NCBI GenBank assembly: GCA_002713555.1
Contig: PATG01000024.1
Span: forward strand, 63,915 to 75,884
Direction: 5' to 3'
DNA length: 11,970 bases
DNA from: Planctomycetaceae bacterium
Lineage (GTDB): Bacteria > Planctomycetota > Planctomycetia > Pirellulales > Lacipirellulaceae
In this document: positions 1 through 6,944 of the stretch, piece after piece
Numbering within the stretch: position 1 is the stretch's first letter
How the letters are laid out: each line of letters opens with the position of its first letter
Translations under genes and position numbers: made by a program
The notes under the pieces: generated by a model
Databases searched by the model: none
Told to the model about the DNA's origin: nothing
What the model saw: the letters and a program-made list of their open reading frames with translations, nothing else

Positions 1-42
1 GGTACCCATATCCCCTTGGCCACGCACTTTGGTCAGTGTGTC

Positions 43-1185
43 TTACTCAATCCAACCCCCTCCGAGGGTACGCTGCCCATGGTAGCAAACGACTGCCTGT
101 CCTGGGGCTACGCCACGCTGAGGCTCTTGAAAGTACACTTGCAGGCGATTATTCGGCATTAAGTCAATTTTTGCCTTCACAGGTGCCGTGTTATAGCGTA
201 TCTGAACTTCACACTCTTTAGGTATCTCTCCAAGATCTACCAGCCAATTTGTCTGGGAAGCTACCAATTCTGTACGACCCAATTCCTCTCGATCTCCCAA
301 CACGACGCGCCGAGTTTCAGGTTCAATTCGCACCACAAACTTTGGCTCACCCAGCGCTACTCCCAAGCCTTTGCGCTGACCTACCGTAAACCCTTCAATT
401 CCCTGATGGTCTCCAACGACGGTCCCGTCGGTGAGCACCAATTCACCTGAAGTGTCGAGCCGATCCCGCTGATTGCGGATAAACTCATCGTAACGACCTT
501 GGGATACAAAACAGATCTCCTGGCTATCTTTCTTATCCGCAACATTCATACCTAATTGAGATGCCAGGTTACGAATTGCCGGTTTACGATATTCTCCGAC
601 AGGCAGCAACATTCGCTGCAAATAAGCGCGATCTATGCCAAACAGGACATAGGATTGATCTTTTTGATCATCACAACCTCGCAAGAGCGCCTGCCTGCCA
701 TCTGGTTGAGAATGGAGACGCGCATAATGGCCAGTGGCAACATACTGTGCACAAACACTATCAGCGTAGTCGAATAACTTACCAAATTTAATCCAGTTAT
801 TGCATTGCACGCAGGGGTTGGGTGTGCGTCCGCGAGTATACTCATCGACAAAGTAGTTAATAATCTGGCTGAATTCCTGATCGAGATTCAAAGCATAAAA
901 TGGGATCGATAGCTTATCGGCTACTCTGCGGGCATCTTCAGCGTCTGCAGCCGTACAACACCCTTGTTTGTGATCCAAACGGCCTGCTGGCAGGCGATCG
1001 ACAATCGGAAGTTCGATCGTTGCTTGATGGCCTTGACTCGCTGAGGCCTCGGATGTGCAAGCAACTGGCGATTGATGGCCATGGCGCATAAACACACCAA
1101 TTACGTCGTGCCCCTGCTCCAGAAGCAGATGGGCCGCGACGCTGGAATCGACTCCTCCAGACATTGCTAAAACGACACGTGCCAT
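43..1185 (-). CDS. mnmA: tRNA-specific 2-thiouridylase MnmA
   Basis: Cytoplasmic enzyme that activates U34 of tRNA Lys/Glu/Gln with ATP and replaces its 2-oxygen with sulfur. The 380-residue product starts MARVVLAMSGGVDSS; the SGGVDSS PP-loop (residues 9-15) binds ATP. Further family signatures are GRTPNPCVQCNNWIKF (119-134), ATGHY (150-154), DQSYVLF and KDSQEICF. By alignment with the E. coli enzyme the two catalytic cysteines are C128 (QCN) and C225 (EICF). The C-terminus GQAVVCYHGQ...LGGGWIE is also typical. The frame stays open upstream to 1323, but the extra 46 residues have no family match, so the ATG at 1183-1185 is chosen. About 35 residues (roughly 37-74) lie between the first strand-helix unit and GCCTAADAEDA that the E. 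coli protein (368 aa) lacks. The gene is divergent from prfB. The identification is very secure. Confidence 0.96.
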   Translation of the reverse strand: MARVVLAMSGGVDSSVAAHLLLEQGHDVIGVFMRHGHQSPVACTSEASASQGHQATIELPIVDRLPAGRLDHKQGCCTAADAEDARRVADKLSIPFYALNLDQEFSQIINYFVDEYTRGRTPNPCVQCNNWIKFGKLFDYADSVCAQYVATGHYARLHSQPDGRQALLRGCDDQKDQSYVLFGIDRAYLQRMLLPVGEYRKPAIRNLASQLGMNVADKKDSQEICFVSQGRYDEFIRNQRDRLDTSGELVLTDGTVVGDHQGIEGFTVGQRKGLGVALGEPKFVVRIEPETRRVVLGDREELGRTELVASQTNWLVDLGEIPKECEVQIRYNTAPVKAKIDLMPNNRLQVYFQEPQRGVAPGQAVVCYHGQRTLGGGWIE

Positions 1186-1401
1186 ACCCTCCGAGTCTAA
1201 GATTGCTGAGCCACTCAAGCAAGCAGCCCCCCACAATGCAGCAAACTTCAAAACACCACTTGATCCAGCATGATTCGAGAGTTCGCTACAAGATACTTGT
1301 TTTCGCGTGAGAGCTGCTGGCAAATGGGGATTGTTGCGGACTTTCCAAACTATTTCTCCCAGGTTGCGGCATTCTCATCCTATCGCTGATTCGCGGGAGT
1401 T

Positions 1402-1410
1402 TGCTATAAT
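1402..1410 (+). promoter_or_regulatory. Extended -10 promoter of prfB (candidate)
   Basis: TGCTATAAT is a perfect TATAAT hexamer (1405-1410) preceded by the TGN of extended -10 promoters. No good -35 box is visible 16-18 bp upstream, which is common for this promoter class. Transcription would start near 1417, giving a leader of about 35 nt that contains GAGGG (1436-1440), a ribosome binding site 10 nt before the ATG at 1451. This is a sequence match only. Confidence 0.55.
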
Positions 1411-1450
1411 CAGCCGTTTTAACACCAAAACACACGAGGGTCCCAAAACT

Positions 1451-2573
1451 ATGGCAGTGGACAAAGAATGGATGGATCGTGCTGCCTCGCTTCACTCCGC
1501 CATCCTCCAACTTCGGGACTCTCTTTGACTGTGCTGCTAAATCTGAGCAGATAGTCGCCATTGATGTCAAAATGGCCCAACCGGACTTCTGGAATGACCA
1601 GGAAACGGCTCAGGACACCGTAGCCAGACGTAAATCTCTACTGGCGATCGTCAAGCCACTCGATGAAGCCCTGGCGAGCAGCGAAGATCTGGCTGCCATG
1701 CTCGAAATGGCAGCGGAAGACGAATCTTTTGCCGACGAGGTCCCCGGTGAGGTCCAGCGGCTGGAAGCGATCGTAGAACAGCTCAAGTTGCAAGCACTAC
1801 TAAACGGTACGCACGATGCTGCTGGTGCCATAGTTACCATCCATGCTCGTGACGGAGGTACCGACGCCAACGACTGGGCAGAAATGCTGCTGCGTATGTA
1901 CATGCAGTGGTCCCAGAAAAACGACTACTCCGTTTCTCTCATCGATCGACAGGACAACGAAGAAGCAGGCATTAACAACGCCACGATTGTCATTCGCGGC
2001 CCCATGGCTTATGGCTATCTGCGAGGCGAGACGGGAATTCACCGCCTGGTACGCATCAGTCCTTTCAACTCCGAAGGCAAGCGGCAGACAAGCTTTGCTG
2101 CTGTCGATGTTTCACCTGAACTATCAGACACGATCGAAATTGAGATTAACGAGTCAGAAGTCCGCGTTGATACCTATCGGGCTAGTGGGGCAGGGGGGCA
2201 ACATGTCAACAAAACAGACAGTGCTATTCGATTAACGCACATCCCGACAGGCATTGTCGTCCAATGCCAAAATGAACGCAGTCAGCACAAGAATCGTGCC
2301 ACTGCTTGGAAAATGTTGCGATCCCGCATGGCTCGATTAGAAGAGGAACAGCGCGAAGCCGAAGATGCTGCCCGTTATCAGCAGCAAGCTAAAACGGGCT
2401 TTGGTTCACAAATTCGCAATTATTTTTTGCATCCCGACCAGCGCGTCAAAGACGCTCGCACAAAATTTCAAATGGGCAATTTCCAGGCGGTTCTTGATGG
2501 TGACATACAGGGTTTTTTAGACGCTGTCCTACGTTGGCGCGCCGGACAACCCGTTGATAAGGTGGCAGATTGA
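1451..2573 (+). CDS. prfB: Peptide chain release factor 2 (RF2), with programmed +1 frameshift
   Basis: RF2 recognises UAA and UGA stop codons and triggers peptide release on the ribosome. The gene is read in two frames. Codons 1-25 run from the ATG at 1451 (MAVDKEWMD...LRDSL) to CTT TGA at 1523-1528. A +1 shift skips T1526 and continues at GAC (Asp26) to the TGA at 2571-2573, giving 373 residues in total. The junction LRDSL-DCAAKSEQ parallels LRGYL-DYDAKKER of E. coli RF2. The SPF stop-codon-recognition tripeptide is at residues 203-205 and the peptidyl-transferase GGQ at 248-250, in SGAGGQHVNKTDSAIRLTH, close to the E. coli positions. The start is preceded by GAGGG. The final stop is UGA, itself an RF2 codon, and overlaps the TTG of the next ORF. 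The identification is very secure. Confidence 0.96.
1515..1529 (+). promoter_or_regulatory. RF2 autoregulatory +1 frameshift site
   Basis: The slippery CTT TGA C lies at 1523-1529, with the in-frame UGA as codon 26. In known prfB genes, low RF2 makes the ribosome pause at UGA and slip forward, so RF2 controls its own synthesis. The stimulatory internal Shine-Dalgarno is usually AGGGGG three nt before CTT. Here only GGGA (1515-1518) is present, four nt before CTT, so the stimulator looks weak. The downstream C that favours UGA slippage is kept. Confidence 0.93.
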
Positions 2574-3295
2574 GTTTAGCAAAACCTTGTACCGCAGTTG
2601 AAACCTTGGACGAATTCGGACTGGGTATTCGCGTCGAATTCGAATGGGTTCACGATCGCTTTGTGCACACTCTTATTGCGATTCAGCAAGGCAAACAAAC
2701 CCGAATGCTAGAATCTGCCAATGGAAATCCGGACAATATTTATCCACCGAGTCCATGCCTGACCGAGCTCCATCAACAAGATACCACACTCTTTTTTACA
2801 GGCGCAACGGCAACCTGCCATTGGTCCATGAGTGTTGAAAAGTGCGAAGCCGATTCTACCCAAAAGCACGATTTACTTTCACCCTCAATGCGAAAGCACA
2901 GCGATCCCTGCGAACGGAAAGCACAACAGGGAATACGGTTTCCACTACAATATTTGTCTTTTGACATCGCCTGTCGGGTAAAAAAATGGGACCCGGTTCT
3001 TAAACCCGATCTCGGGTGCCAGTACTACCTTGTCAAAGAATTTGAGAATTCACTCTTAGAAAAGAATTCGGAAGTCACGATTAAGGATCTTTCACCCTAC
3101 AACCCTGTGCAGGTTCATCTTAGCAGTAGAGGGTTCGGGCAGCCAAGCTCTTGCCATCCAGAGCCAAACTGCCAATTCTCACTCACCCAAGCCAAGAAGA
3201 ATTATCTCTGTATCGAACCTCTTCGCCAAATTTCAGATAATCTACCTGCCACACTACAATGGAGTTATGCTGTGTGGACCCAAATTTCTGCTTGA
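2570..3295 (+). CDS. Hypothetical protein, translationally coupled to prfB
   Basis: A 241-residue ORF I do not recognise. It starts at a TTG (2570-2572) that overlaps the prfB stop as TTGA, so ribosomes ending on prfB could restart here; the first ATG in frame is only at 2708. No separate ribosome binding site or promoter is evident. The protein is probably cytoplasmic, with no signal peptide or membrane segment. It is rich in Cys, His and aromatic residues. Recognisable blocks are FGLGIRVEFEWVHDRFVH (about 16-33), TLFFTGATATCHWSMSVE (about 72-89), LSFDIACRVKKWDP (about 128-141) and a C-terminal LQWSYAVW. The pattern of a hydrophobic strand followed by CHWS and then ACRVK looks like one folded domain rather than noise. 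Its position behind prfB could reflect translation-related work or simple linkage. The start codon is uncertain. Confidence 0.7.
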   Translation: MSLAKPCTAVETLDEFGLGIRVEFEWVHDRFVHTLIAIQQGKQTRMLESANGNPDNIYPPSPCLTELHQQDTTLFFTGATATCHWSMSVEKCEADSTQKHDLLSPSMRKHSDPCERKAQQGIRFPLQYLSFDIACRVKKWDPVLKPDLGCQYYLVKEFENSLLEKNSEVTIKDLSPYNPVQVHLSSRGFGQPSSCHPEPNCQFSLTQAKKNYLCIEPLRQISDNLPATLQWSYAVWTQISA

Positions 3296-3357
3296 GACGC
3301 CATTCCTTTTGAGACTCCCCAAAGGATTGCACACCCCTTAGCAGACAAAGAATCTTC

Positions 3358-4185
3358 TCATTCCTCAGGATTTACTACTTTTGGCGGGTGGACTCTCTTA
3401 CCAACGAGTGGCTTGATCTCGCGAACCCAGATGTTACGGAAACGAACAGGATTCCCATGATACTGTAGTGAAATGGGGCCTTTATCCTCGTGCTGTGTGT
3501 AGGAAGGTGGACGATTGTAAGGAGTGTCGCCTTGCAGCTCGAAGTGATTAAGAATCAAAACACCATTGTGCATCACTGTTATGTAGGCGGGCGACTTCAG
3601 AGAGCCCTGGTCGTTAAATCGTGGACAGGTCCAGAACACGTCGTATACATTCCACTTGCCTGGTGCACGCATGGCATTCACCATGGGTGGCGTTTGTTTG
3701 TAGATTGCTCCAGCTTGTCCATCAAAATAGGTTTTGTTTTGATAAGAATCGAGGATCTGCACTTCGTACAACCCCATTAAATACAATCCGCTATTTCCCC
3801 GATCCTGGCCCTTTTCCGTGGGAGAGAGTGGGGCGGACCACTCCAGATGGACCTGACAATCGCCAAATTTTTGCTTGCTGAAAATTGAACCCTTTCCAGC
3901 GATGGCTACTCCGTCCGTGATTTGCCAGTTTTCGCCATTCTTCCATTGTGACATATCTTTTCCGTCAAATAGAACGATGGCGTCTGAGGGGGGTTGGCCA
4001 TTGAGCTCACCAGGAGTGACCACAACGGGCTCGTTCCATTGAATTCCAGACCAGTATTGCGCGGCTTGCGCCCCCCGGGGAAATGCCATCAGAACGACTG
4101 CCAGCATCATCTGGCATGCCAGGAGTCGGCTCCTCAATATCCCCTTAACCAATGACCCCTTGTGGATATCCTGTTGAACTTTCAC
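3358..4185 (-). CDS. Secreted DUF1080 (3-keto-disaccharide hydrolase-type) protein
   Basis: Exported protein with one DUF1080 domain (Pfam 3-keto-disaccharide hydrolase; concanavalin-like beta-sandwich), a family greatly expanded in planctomycetes and tied to glycan breakdown. Evidence is AIVLFDGKDMSQWKNG (about residues 69-83), RGNSGLYLMGLYEVQILDSY (129-148), GKWNVYDVFW (176-185) and the closing strand ISLQYHGNPVRFRNIWVREI (238-257). The GTG start at 4183-4185 is chosen because AGGAGA (4195-4200) sits 9 nt before it; this gives 275 residues. A longer frame opens at another GTG (4284). The N-terminus carries basic residues, a hydrophobic stretch (MMLAVVLMAF) and FPRGAQA/AQ, a likely signal-peptidase I site near residue 41. 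The substrate cannot be read from sequence. It converges with the ORF ending at 3295 and diverges from the gene at 4442. Confidence 0.88.
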   Translation of the reverse strand: MKVQQDIHKGSLVKGILRSRLLACQMMLAVVLMAFPRGAQAAQYWSGIQWNEPVVVTPGELNGQPPSDAIVLFDGKDMSQWKNGENWQITDGVAIAGKGSIFSKQKFGDCQVHLEWSAPLSPTEKGQDRGNSGLYLMGLYEVQILDSYQNKTYFDGQAGAIYKQTPPMVNAMRAPGKWNVYDVFWTCPRFNDQGSLKSPAYITVMHNGVLILNHFELQGDTPYNRPPSYTQHEDKGPISLQYHGNPVRFRNIWVREIKPLVGKRVHPPKVVNPEE

Positions 4186-4340
4186 GGCAGATCTTCTCCT
4201 GAAAAAAGAGTGGCCCGAATACCAGGGGTGGATTCCCTGAAAAGTTGCATCTCTGACAAAATGAGATGCCGATGACTGTTTCACAGTAAAAGCTTACCTG
4301 CAACCCGGAGAACCTGCCACCACCGCATTGAACCCGGTCA

Positions 4341-4369
4341 TTGCCAACCGAGACAATTTAGGCCAAAAT
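4341..4369 (+). promoter_or_regulatory. Weak sigma70-type promoter candidate for the gene at 4442
   Basis: TTGCCA (4341-4346; 5 of 6 to TTGACA), a 17-bp spacer, then CAAAAT (4364-4369; 4 of 6 to TATAAT). It would give a leader of about 65 nt before the ATG at 4442. It lies in the 256-bp divergent gap upstream of the DUF1080 gene. This is pattern matching only. Confidence 0.3.
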
Positions 4370-4441
4370 TAGCGATTCCCGTGCAGTTTCAGTTACGATG
4401 GCAGAAATAATGATTTTGCTTGGTTGGAGATAGAAGTAGCA

Positions 4442-5164
4442 ATGTTTGAACAGATTGAAAAAGTCAAACAGGAATACACCGACAAATATGTCGTAGTCGA
4501 CGGACAAAGGGCCGAATTGGCTCGCTTCAAGGACATCGTCGGTCAAGTTAAAACTGTCAACATGGGCGGCAGAGCATTGGTCGAGTTTATGGACTACCAC
4601 CTGAATATTGGTTGGTACGACATCGATCTGGACTATCTCAAAGTTGTTGACAAGCCGGCACCTACAGAAAAAAAGACCGAAAAAAAACCGGCAGCCAAGC
4701 CAGCGGCAAAAAAACCAGCTTCCTCCGAAAAAAAACTATCCCCCTTAGAAATGGCGCGTCAGGCCGATAGCGGAGGGAAGTCGGACAGTGGTAGTGGGCC
4801 AAAGGCTTCGACTGCCGACATCCTGGCAGCGGCACGTGGTGAGAAAAAAGAGTCATCACCGGCAAAAGCTGAGTCCGGTACGAAGTCCACATCGCCTGGA
4901 TCCTCGTCCGAAGAAAAATTAGACCGTTCTAAAATGTCCGTTGCAGACATGCTCGCTGCAGCACGAGGCGATGCGGCAGCTACAACGACTTCAGATTTAG
5001 AAACGGCCGATTCGAGCACTACAGATGATTCGGAAGCCTCTCAAGCTGTGCCGGCTGAAACTGAACAGGCTGATGAAGCCGGATCCTCTGCAGTTGGGCC
5101 AATCGACAAATCCTCCATGAGCATTGATGCCATGGTGGCCTATTGCCGCGAGAAAGACGCTTAG
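4442..5164 (+). CDS. Hypothetical modular protein with four copies of a short helical motif
   Basis: A 240-residue protein of unknown function. Residues 1-70 look like a small folded domain: a charged helix (MFEQIEKVKQEYTDKY), then probable beta strands with DIVGQVKTVNMGGRALVEF and GWYDIDLDYLKVVD, which might be an SH3-like barrel (inferred by eye). Residues 71-98 form a Lys/Ala/Pro linker resembling histone H1-like tails. The rest is Ser/Ala/Asp/Glu-rich and probably disordered, carrying four spaced copies of one motif: LSPLEMARQAD (99-109), STADILAAARG (123-133), SVADMLAAARG (166-176) and SIDAMVAYCRE (227-237). No signal peptide or membrane segment is visible, so it is probably cytoplasmic. 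The ATG at 4442 is preferred over an in-frame TTG at 4424, because GGAG (4427-4430) then lies upstream of it. The layout suggests a scaffold or tether; the partner is unknown. Confidence 0.85.
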   Translation: MFEQIEKVKQEYTDKYVVVDGQRAELARFKDIVGQVKTVNMGGRALVEFMDYHLNIGWYDIDLDYLKVVDKPAPTEKKTEKKPAAKPAAKKPASSEKKLSPLEMARQADSGGKSDSGSGPKASTADILAAARGEKKESSPAKAESGTKSTSPGSSSEEKLDRSKMSVADMLAAARGDAAATTTSDLETADSSTTDDSEASQAVPAETEQADEAGSSAVGPIDKSSMSIDAMVAYCREKDA

Positions 5165-5223
5165 GGATGACTCAAAAATAACTTCGGTATTTCAAATTCT
5201 CCGCGTCCAGCGCTCATCCATCT

Positions 5224-5275
5224 GAACAGGAGGAAACAGAGGATATTTCTCTGTTGTCTCTGTTACCTCCTGTTC
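5224..5275. repeat. Long intergenic hairpin / possible dispersed repeat
   Basis: Arms 5224-5241 (GAACAGGAGGAAACAGAG) and 5258-5275 (CTCTGTTACCTCCTGTTC) pair at 17 of 18 positions around a 16-nt loop. The loop holds another CTCTGTT (5249-5255), which can pair with AACAGAG (5235-5241) instead, so two exclusive foldings exist. It lies between the convergent genes ending at 5164 and 5380. It could terminate transcription in both directions or protect 3' ends, but no T-run follows on either strand, so it is not a classical intrinsic terminator. The tandem CAGAG-rich arms also suit a dispersed intergenic repeat element. Confidence 0.75.
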
Positions 5276-5379
5276 CAACAAGCCGCAGAAAGTCGTTCTT
5301 CAAACCTGCCGTCATTTGCAAGCGTTATAGCGGGTTTCCCCAAAAAAGAGGTGGTTTATGTGCATGCCTGAAACGAGAC

Positions 5380-6516
5380 TTATTGCACTTCCAACATCCG
5401 CTTCAGCCCCAACAGCGACCACCTTGCTATCTCATCGTCGACTTCGATTCGATTGACAGGAGTGCCTGCGGCAAGATTCTCCAAAGTCCAGCAGAGGTGC
5501 GCCAGATCTATCCGGTACATCGTAGCGCACATACATACCACGGGTGATAAAAAATGGATCTCCTGCTCGGGATAATCTTGTTTGAGACGATTCACCAAAT
5601 GGAGTTCGGTACCAATGGCCCATTTGCTGCCAGCGGGAGCAGCTGCAACGGTCTTAATGATCTTGCCTGTAGAACCAGACACATCGGCCATCTCGAAAAC
5701 TTCTCGCTGGCATTCGGGGTGGACTAAGATTTTGATGCCTGGATGCTTGTCACGAAACAGATTGACATGTTCTGGCTTGAACATCTGATGCACGCTACAG
5801 TGCCCCTTCCACAAGATTACCTTGCCCGCTTTGATAGCTTCTTCGGAATTGCCTCCTAAATCGTCCGCGTAAGGATCCCATACGGGCATCTGGTCGTCGG
5901 CAATATTCAATCCGAGTGCCGTATTCCGCCCTAGATGCTGGTCTGGAAAAAACATCACCCGGCTCGTACGTTGAAAAGCCCATTCCAATGCCGAGCGCGC
6001 ATTCGATGAAGTACAGACGATGCCCCCGTTTCGTCCAACAAACGCCTTTAAAGAAGCGGCCGAATTGATGTAGGTGACGGGCGTAATCTCCTGGGTGTCA
6101 ATCACTTCGCCTAACTGCTCCCAAGCATCCTCGATTTGTTCGATAGCGGCCATGTCAGCCATTGAACATCCTGCTGCCATATCGGGTAAATAGACCTGGA
6201 CCCGCTCTTGATTCCTCTCTTGGAGTTTCTCGGGACGGTTGGCCAATATGTCGGCCGTTTCAGCCATAAAGTGCACACCGCAAAAAGCAATGTGTCGACA
6301 TTCGGTACTGTCTGCAGCCATTTGACTAAGCAAATAACTATCACCTCGCAAGTCGCACTGAGCAATTACCTCATCCTGTTGATAATGATGGCCCAAAAGC
6401 AACAACTCTGGGCCAAGCTGATCACGGACCGCTTGAATGCGTGCCACCAAGGTGTTGTTCTCTAAAGACTTGTAAGGCTGCAGGTCAAATTTAGGAATTT
6501 CAGTTGCGGTACTCAT
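5380..6516 (-). CDS. nadA: Quinolinate synthase NadA
   Basis: A [4Fe-4S] enzyme that condenses iminoaspartate with dihydroxyacetone phosphate to quinolinate in de novo NAD synthesis. The 378-residue product carries LLLGHHYQQDEVI near the N-terminus, DSYLLSQMAADS, CGVHFMAETADIL, PDMAAGCSMADM, PDQHLGRNTA, KGHCSVHQMF, HPECQREV, GSTGKIIKTV and SPVVCMCATMYRI. By family comparison the cluster ligands are C117, C240 and one of C328/C330. The ATG at 6514-6516 (MSTATEIPKF) is used; an in-frame TTG at 6537 would add seven residues but overlaps the palindrome and putative transcription start. A weak purine-rich GAAGAGAA precedes the ATG. No nadB or nadC is adjacent, so the pathway genes are dispersed here. 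The identification is very secure. Confidence 0.96.
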   Translation of the reverse strand: MSTATEIPKFDLQPYKSLENNTLVARIQAVRDQLGPELLLLGHHYQQDEVIAQCDLRGDSYLLSQMAADSTECRHIAFCGVHFMAETADILANRPEKLQERNQERVQVYLPDMAAGCSMADMAAIEQIEDAWEQLGEVIDTQEITPVTYINSAASLKAFVGRNGGIVCTSSNARSALEWAFQRTSRVMFFPDQHLGRNTALGLNIADDQMPVWDPYADDLGGNSEEAIKAGKVILWKGHCSVHQMFKPEHVNLFRDKHPGIKILVHPECQREVFEMADVSGSTGKIIKTVAAAPAGSKWAIGTELHLVNRLKQDYPEQEIHFLSPVVCMCATMYRIDLAHLCWTLENLAAGTPVNRIEVDDEIARWSLLGLKRMLEVQ

Positions 6517-6535
6517 GATTCTCTTCAACTGGGAC

Positions 6536-6549
6536 AAATGCTAGCATTT
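6536..6549. promoter_or_regulatory. Perfect 14-bp palindrome at nadA start region (possible operator)
   Basis: AAATGCTAGCATTT is an exact inverted repeat. It sits 20 bp upstream of the nadA ATG and just downstream of the nadA -10 candidate, where it would cover the first transcribed bases. A dimeric repressor bound there would block initiation. The core ATGCTAGCA recurs at 6814-6822 in the same intergenic region. No regulator gene is nearby, so the operator role is inferred. Confidence 0.45.
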
Positions 6550-6556
6550 TGGGATT

Positions 6557-6562
6557 ATTATA
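6557..6562 (-). promoter_or_regulatory. nadA -10 box candidate
   Basis: The minus strand reads TATAAT here, a perfect -10, about 40 bp before the nadA ATG. The -35 region is not convincing: TGTCTT at 17-bp spacing is a poor match. The expected start, near 6550, falls at the edge of the 14-bp palindrome. Confidence 0.45.
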
Positions 6563-6878
6563 GGGGCGAACTCGCAAGAAAGACAGCGTGGCCTGCAGGA
6601 GCCCTCATTATGTTGCTGCATAACGATTGGGCCTATCCGCATTCCAATTCTCCGCAGAACGGCACGAACAGCCCCACAGGATTTGACAAATCAATCTTAC
6701 CAGGCGCTATTGGGCGGCGTTCCTTAGCTTGACAGGAACTTGCCTGGCCATCCGAGTCCTAGACACATTGCCAGGATAATAATTCCGTTTCGGTACTGTC
6801 ATCTATTATTACCATGCTAGCAAAGCCAGGATCCAATCAGGTCTCACCATGCCATATAGGCAAAGACTGTGAACTGGG

Positions 6879-6907
6879 CAAAGTTTACGGGCTCAACAAG
6901 CCGATAG
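6879..6907 (+). promoter_or_regulatory. Sigma-28 (FliA/SigD)-like flagellar promoter candidate
   Basis: CAAAGTTT (6879-6886; 7 of 8 to the E. coli FliA -35 TAAAGTTT) is followed by GCCGATAG (6900-6907; 7 of 8 to GCCGATAA). The gap between them is 13 bp, against 11 in the E. coli consensus. Transcription would begin near 6914, about 30 nt before the ATG of the FliN-like gene, which favours that ATG over the TTG at 6924. The long spacer is the main weakness. Confidence 0.45.
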
Positions 6908-6944
6908 AAGTAACTAGGATTCCTTGCTGGATTTAAGCAAAACG

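Larger units (their letters stand above)
6517..6944. other. Divergent intergenic region nadA / fliN-like gene
   Basis: 428 bp without a convincing gene; a 64-codon plus-strand frame from 6538 begins inside the palindrome and looks random. The nadA side holds the -10 box and palindrome. The other side holds the sigma-28-like sequence at 6879-6907. A TTGACA at 6729-6734 has no matching -10. The middle part (6600-6800) shows nothing I can assign. Confidence 0.6.

Noticed and set aside
1..6. GGTACC at the window start as a cloning-site scar
   Set aside because: A six-base restriction site at the edge can be chance, and no vector sequence follows.
938..1234. 98-codon minus-strand frame overlapping mnmA
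   Set aside because: It is a shadow of mnmA, whose motifs are unmistakable.
1286..1570. 94-codon minus-strand frame across the prfB promoter and start
   Set aside because: It overlaps the prfB start, frameshift site and -10 box and has no recognisable content.
1843..2235. 130-codon plus-strand frame inside prfB
   Set aside because: It is out-of-frame within RF2 coding sequence containing the SPF region.
6538..6732. 64-codon plus-strand frame upstream of the FliN-like gene
   Set aside because: It starts within the nadA palindrome at a non-ATG codon, lacks a ribosome binding site, and its composition looks random.
6729..6734. TTGACA as the -35 of the FliN-like gene
   Set aside because: No acceptable -10 at 16-18 bp spacing, and it is over 200 bp from the start codon.
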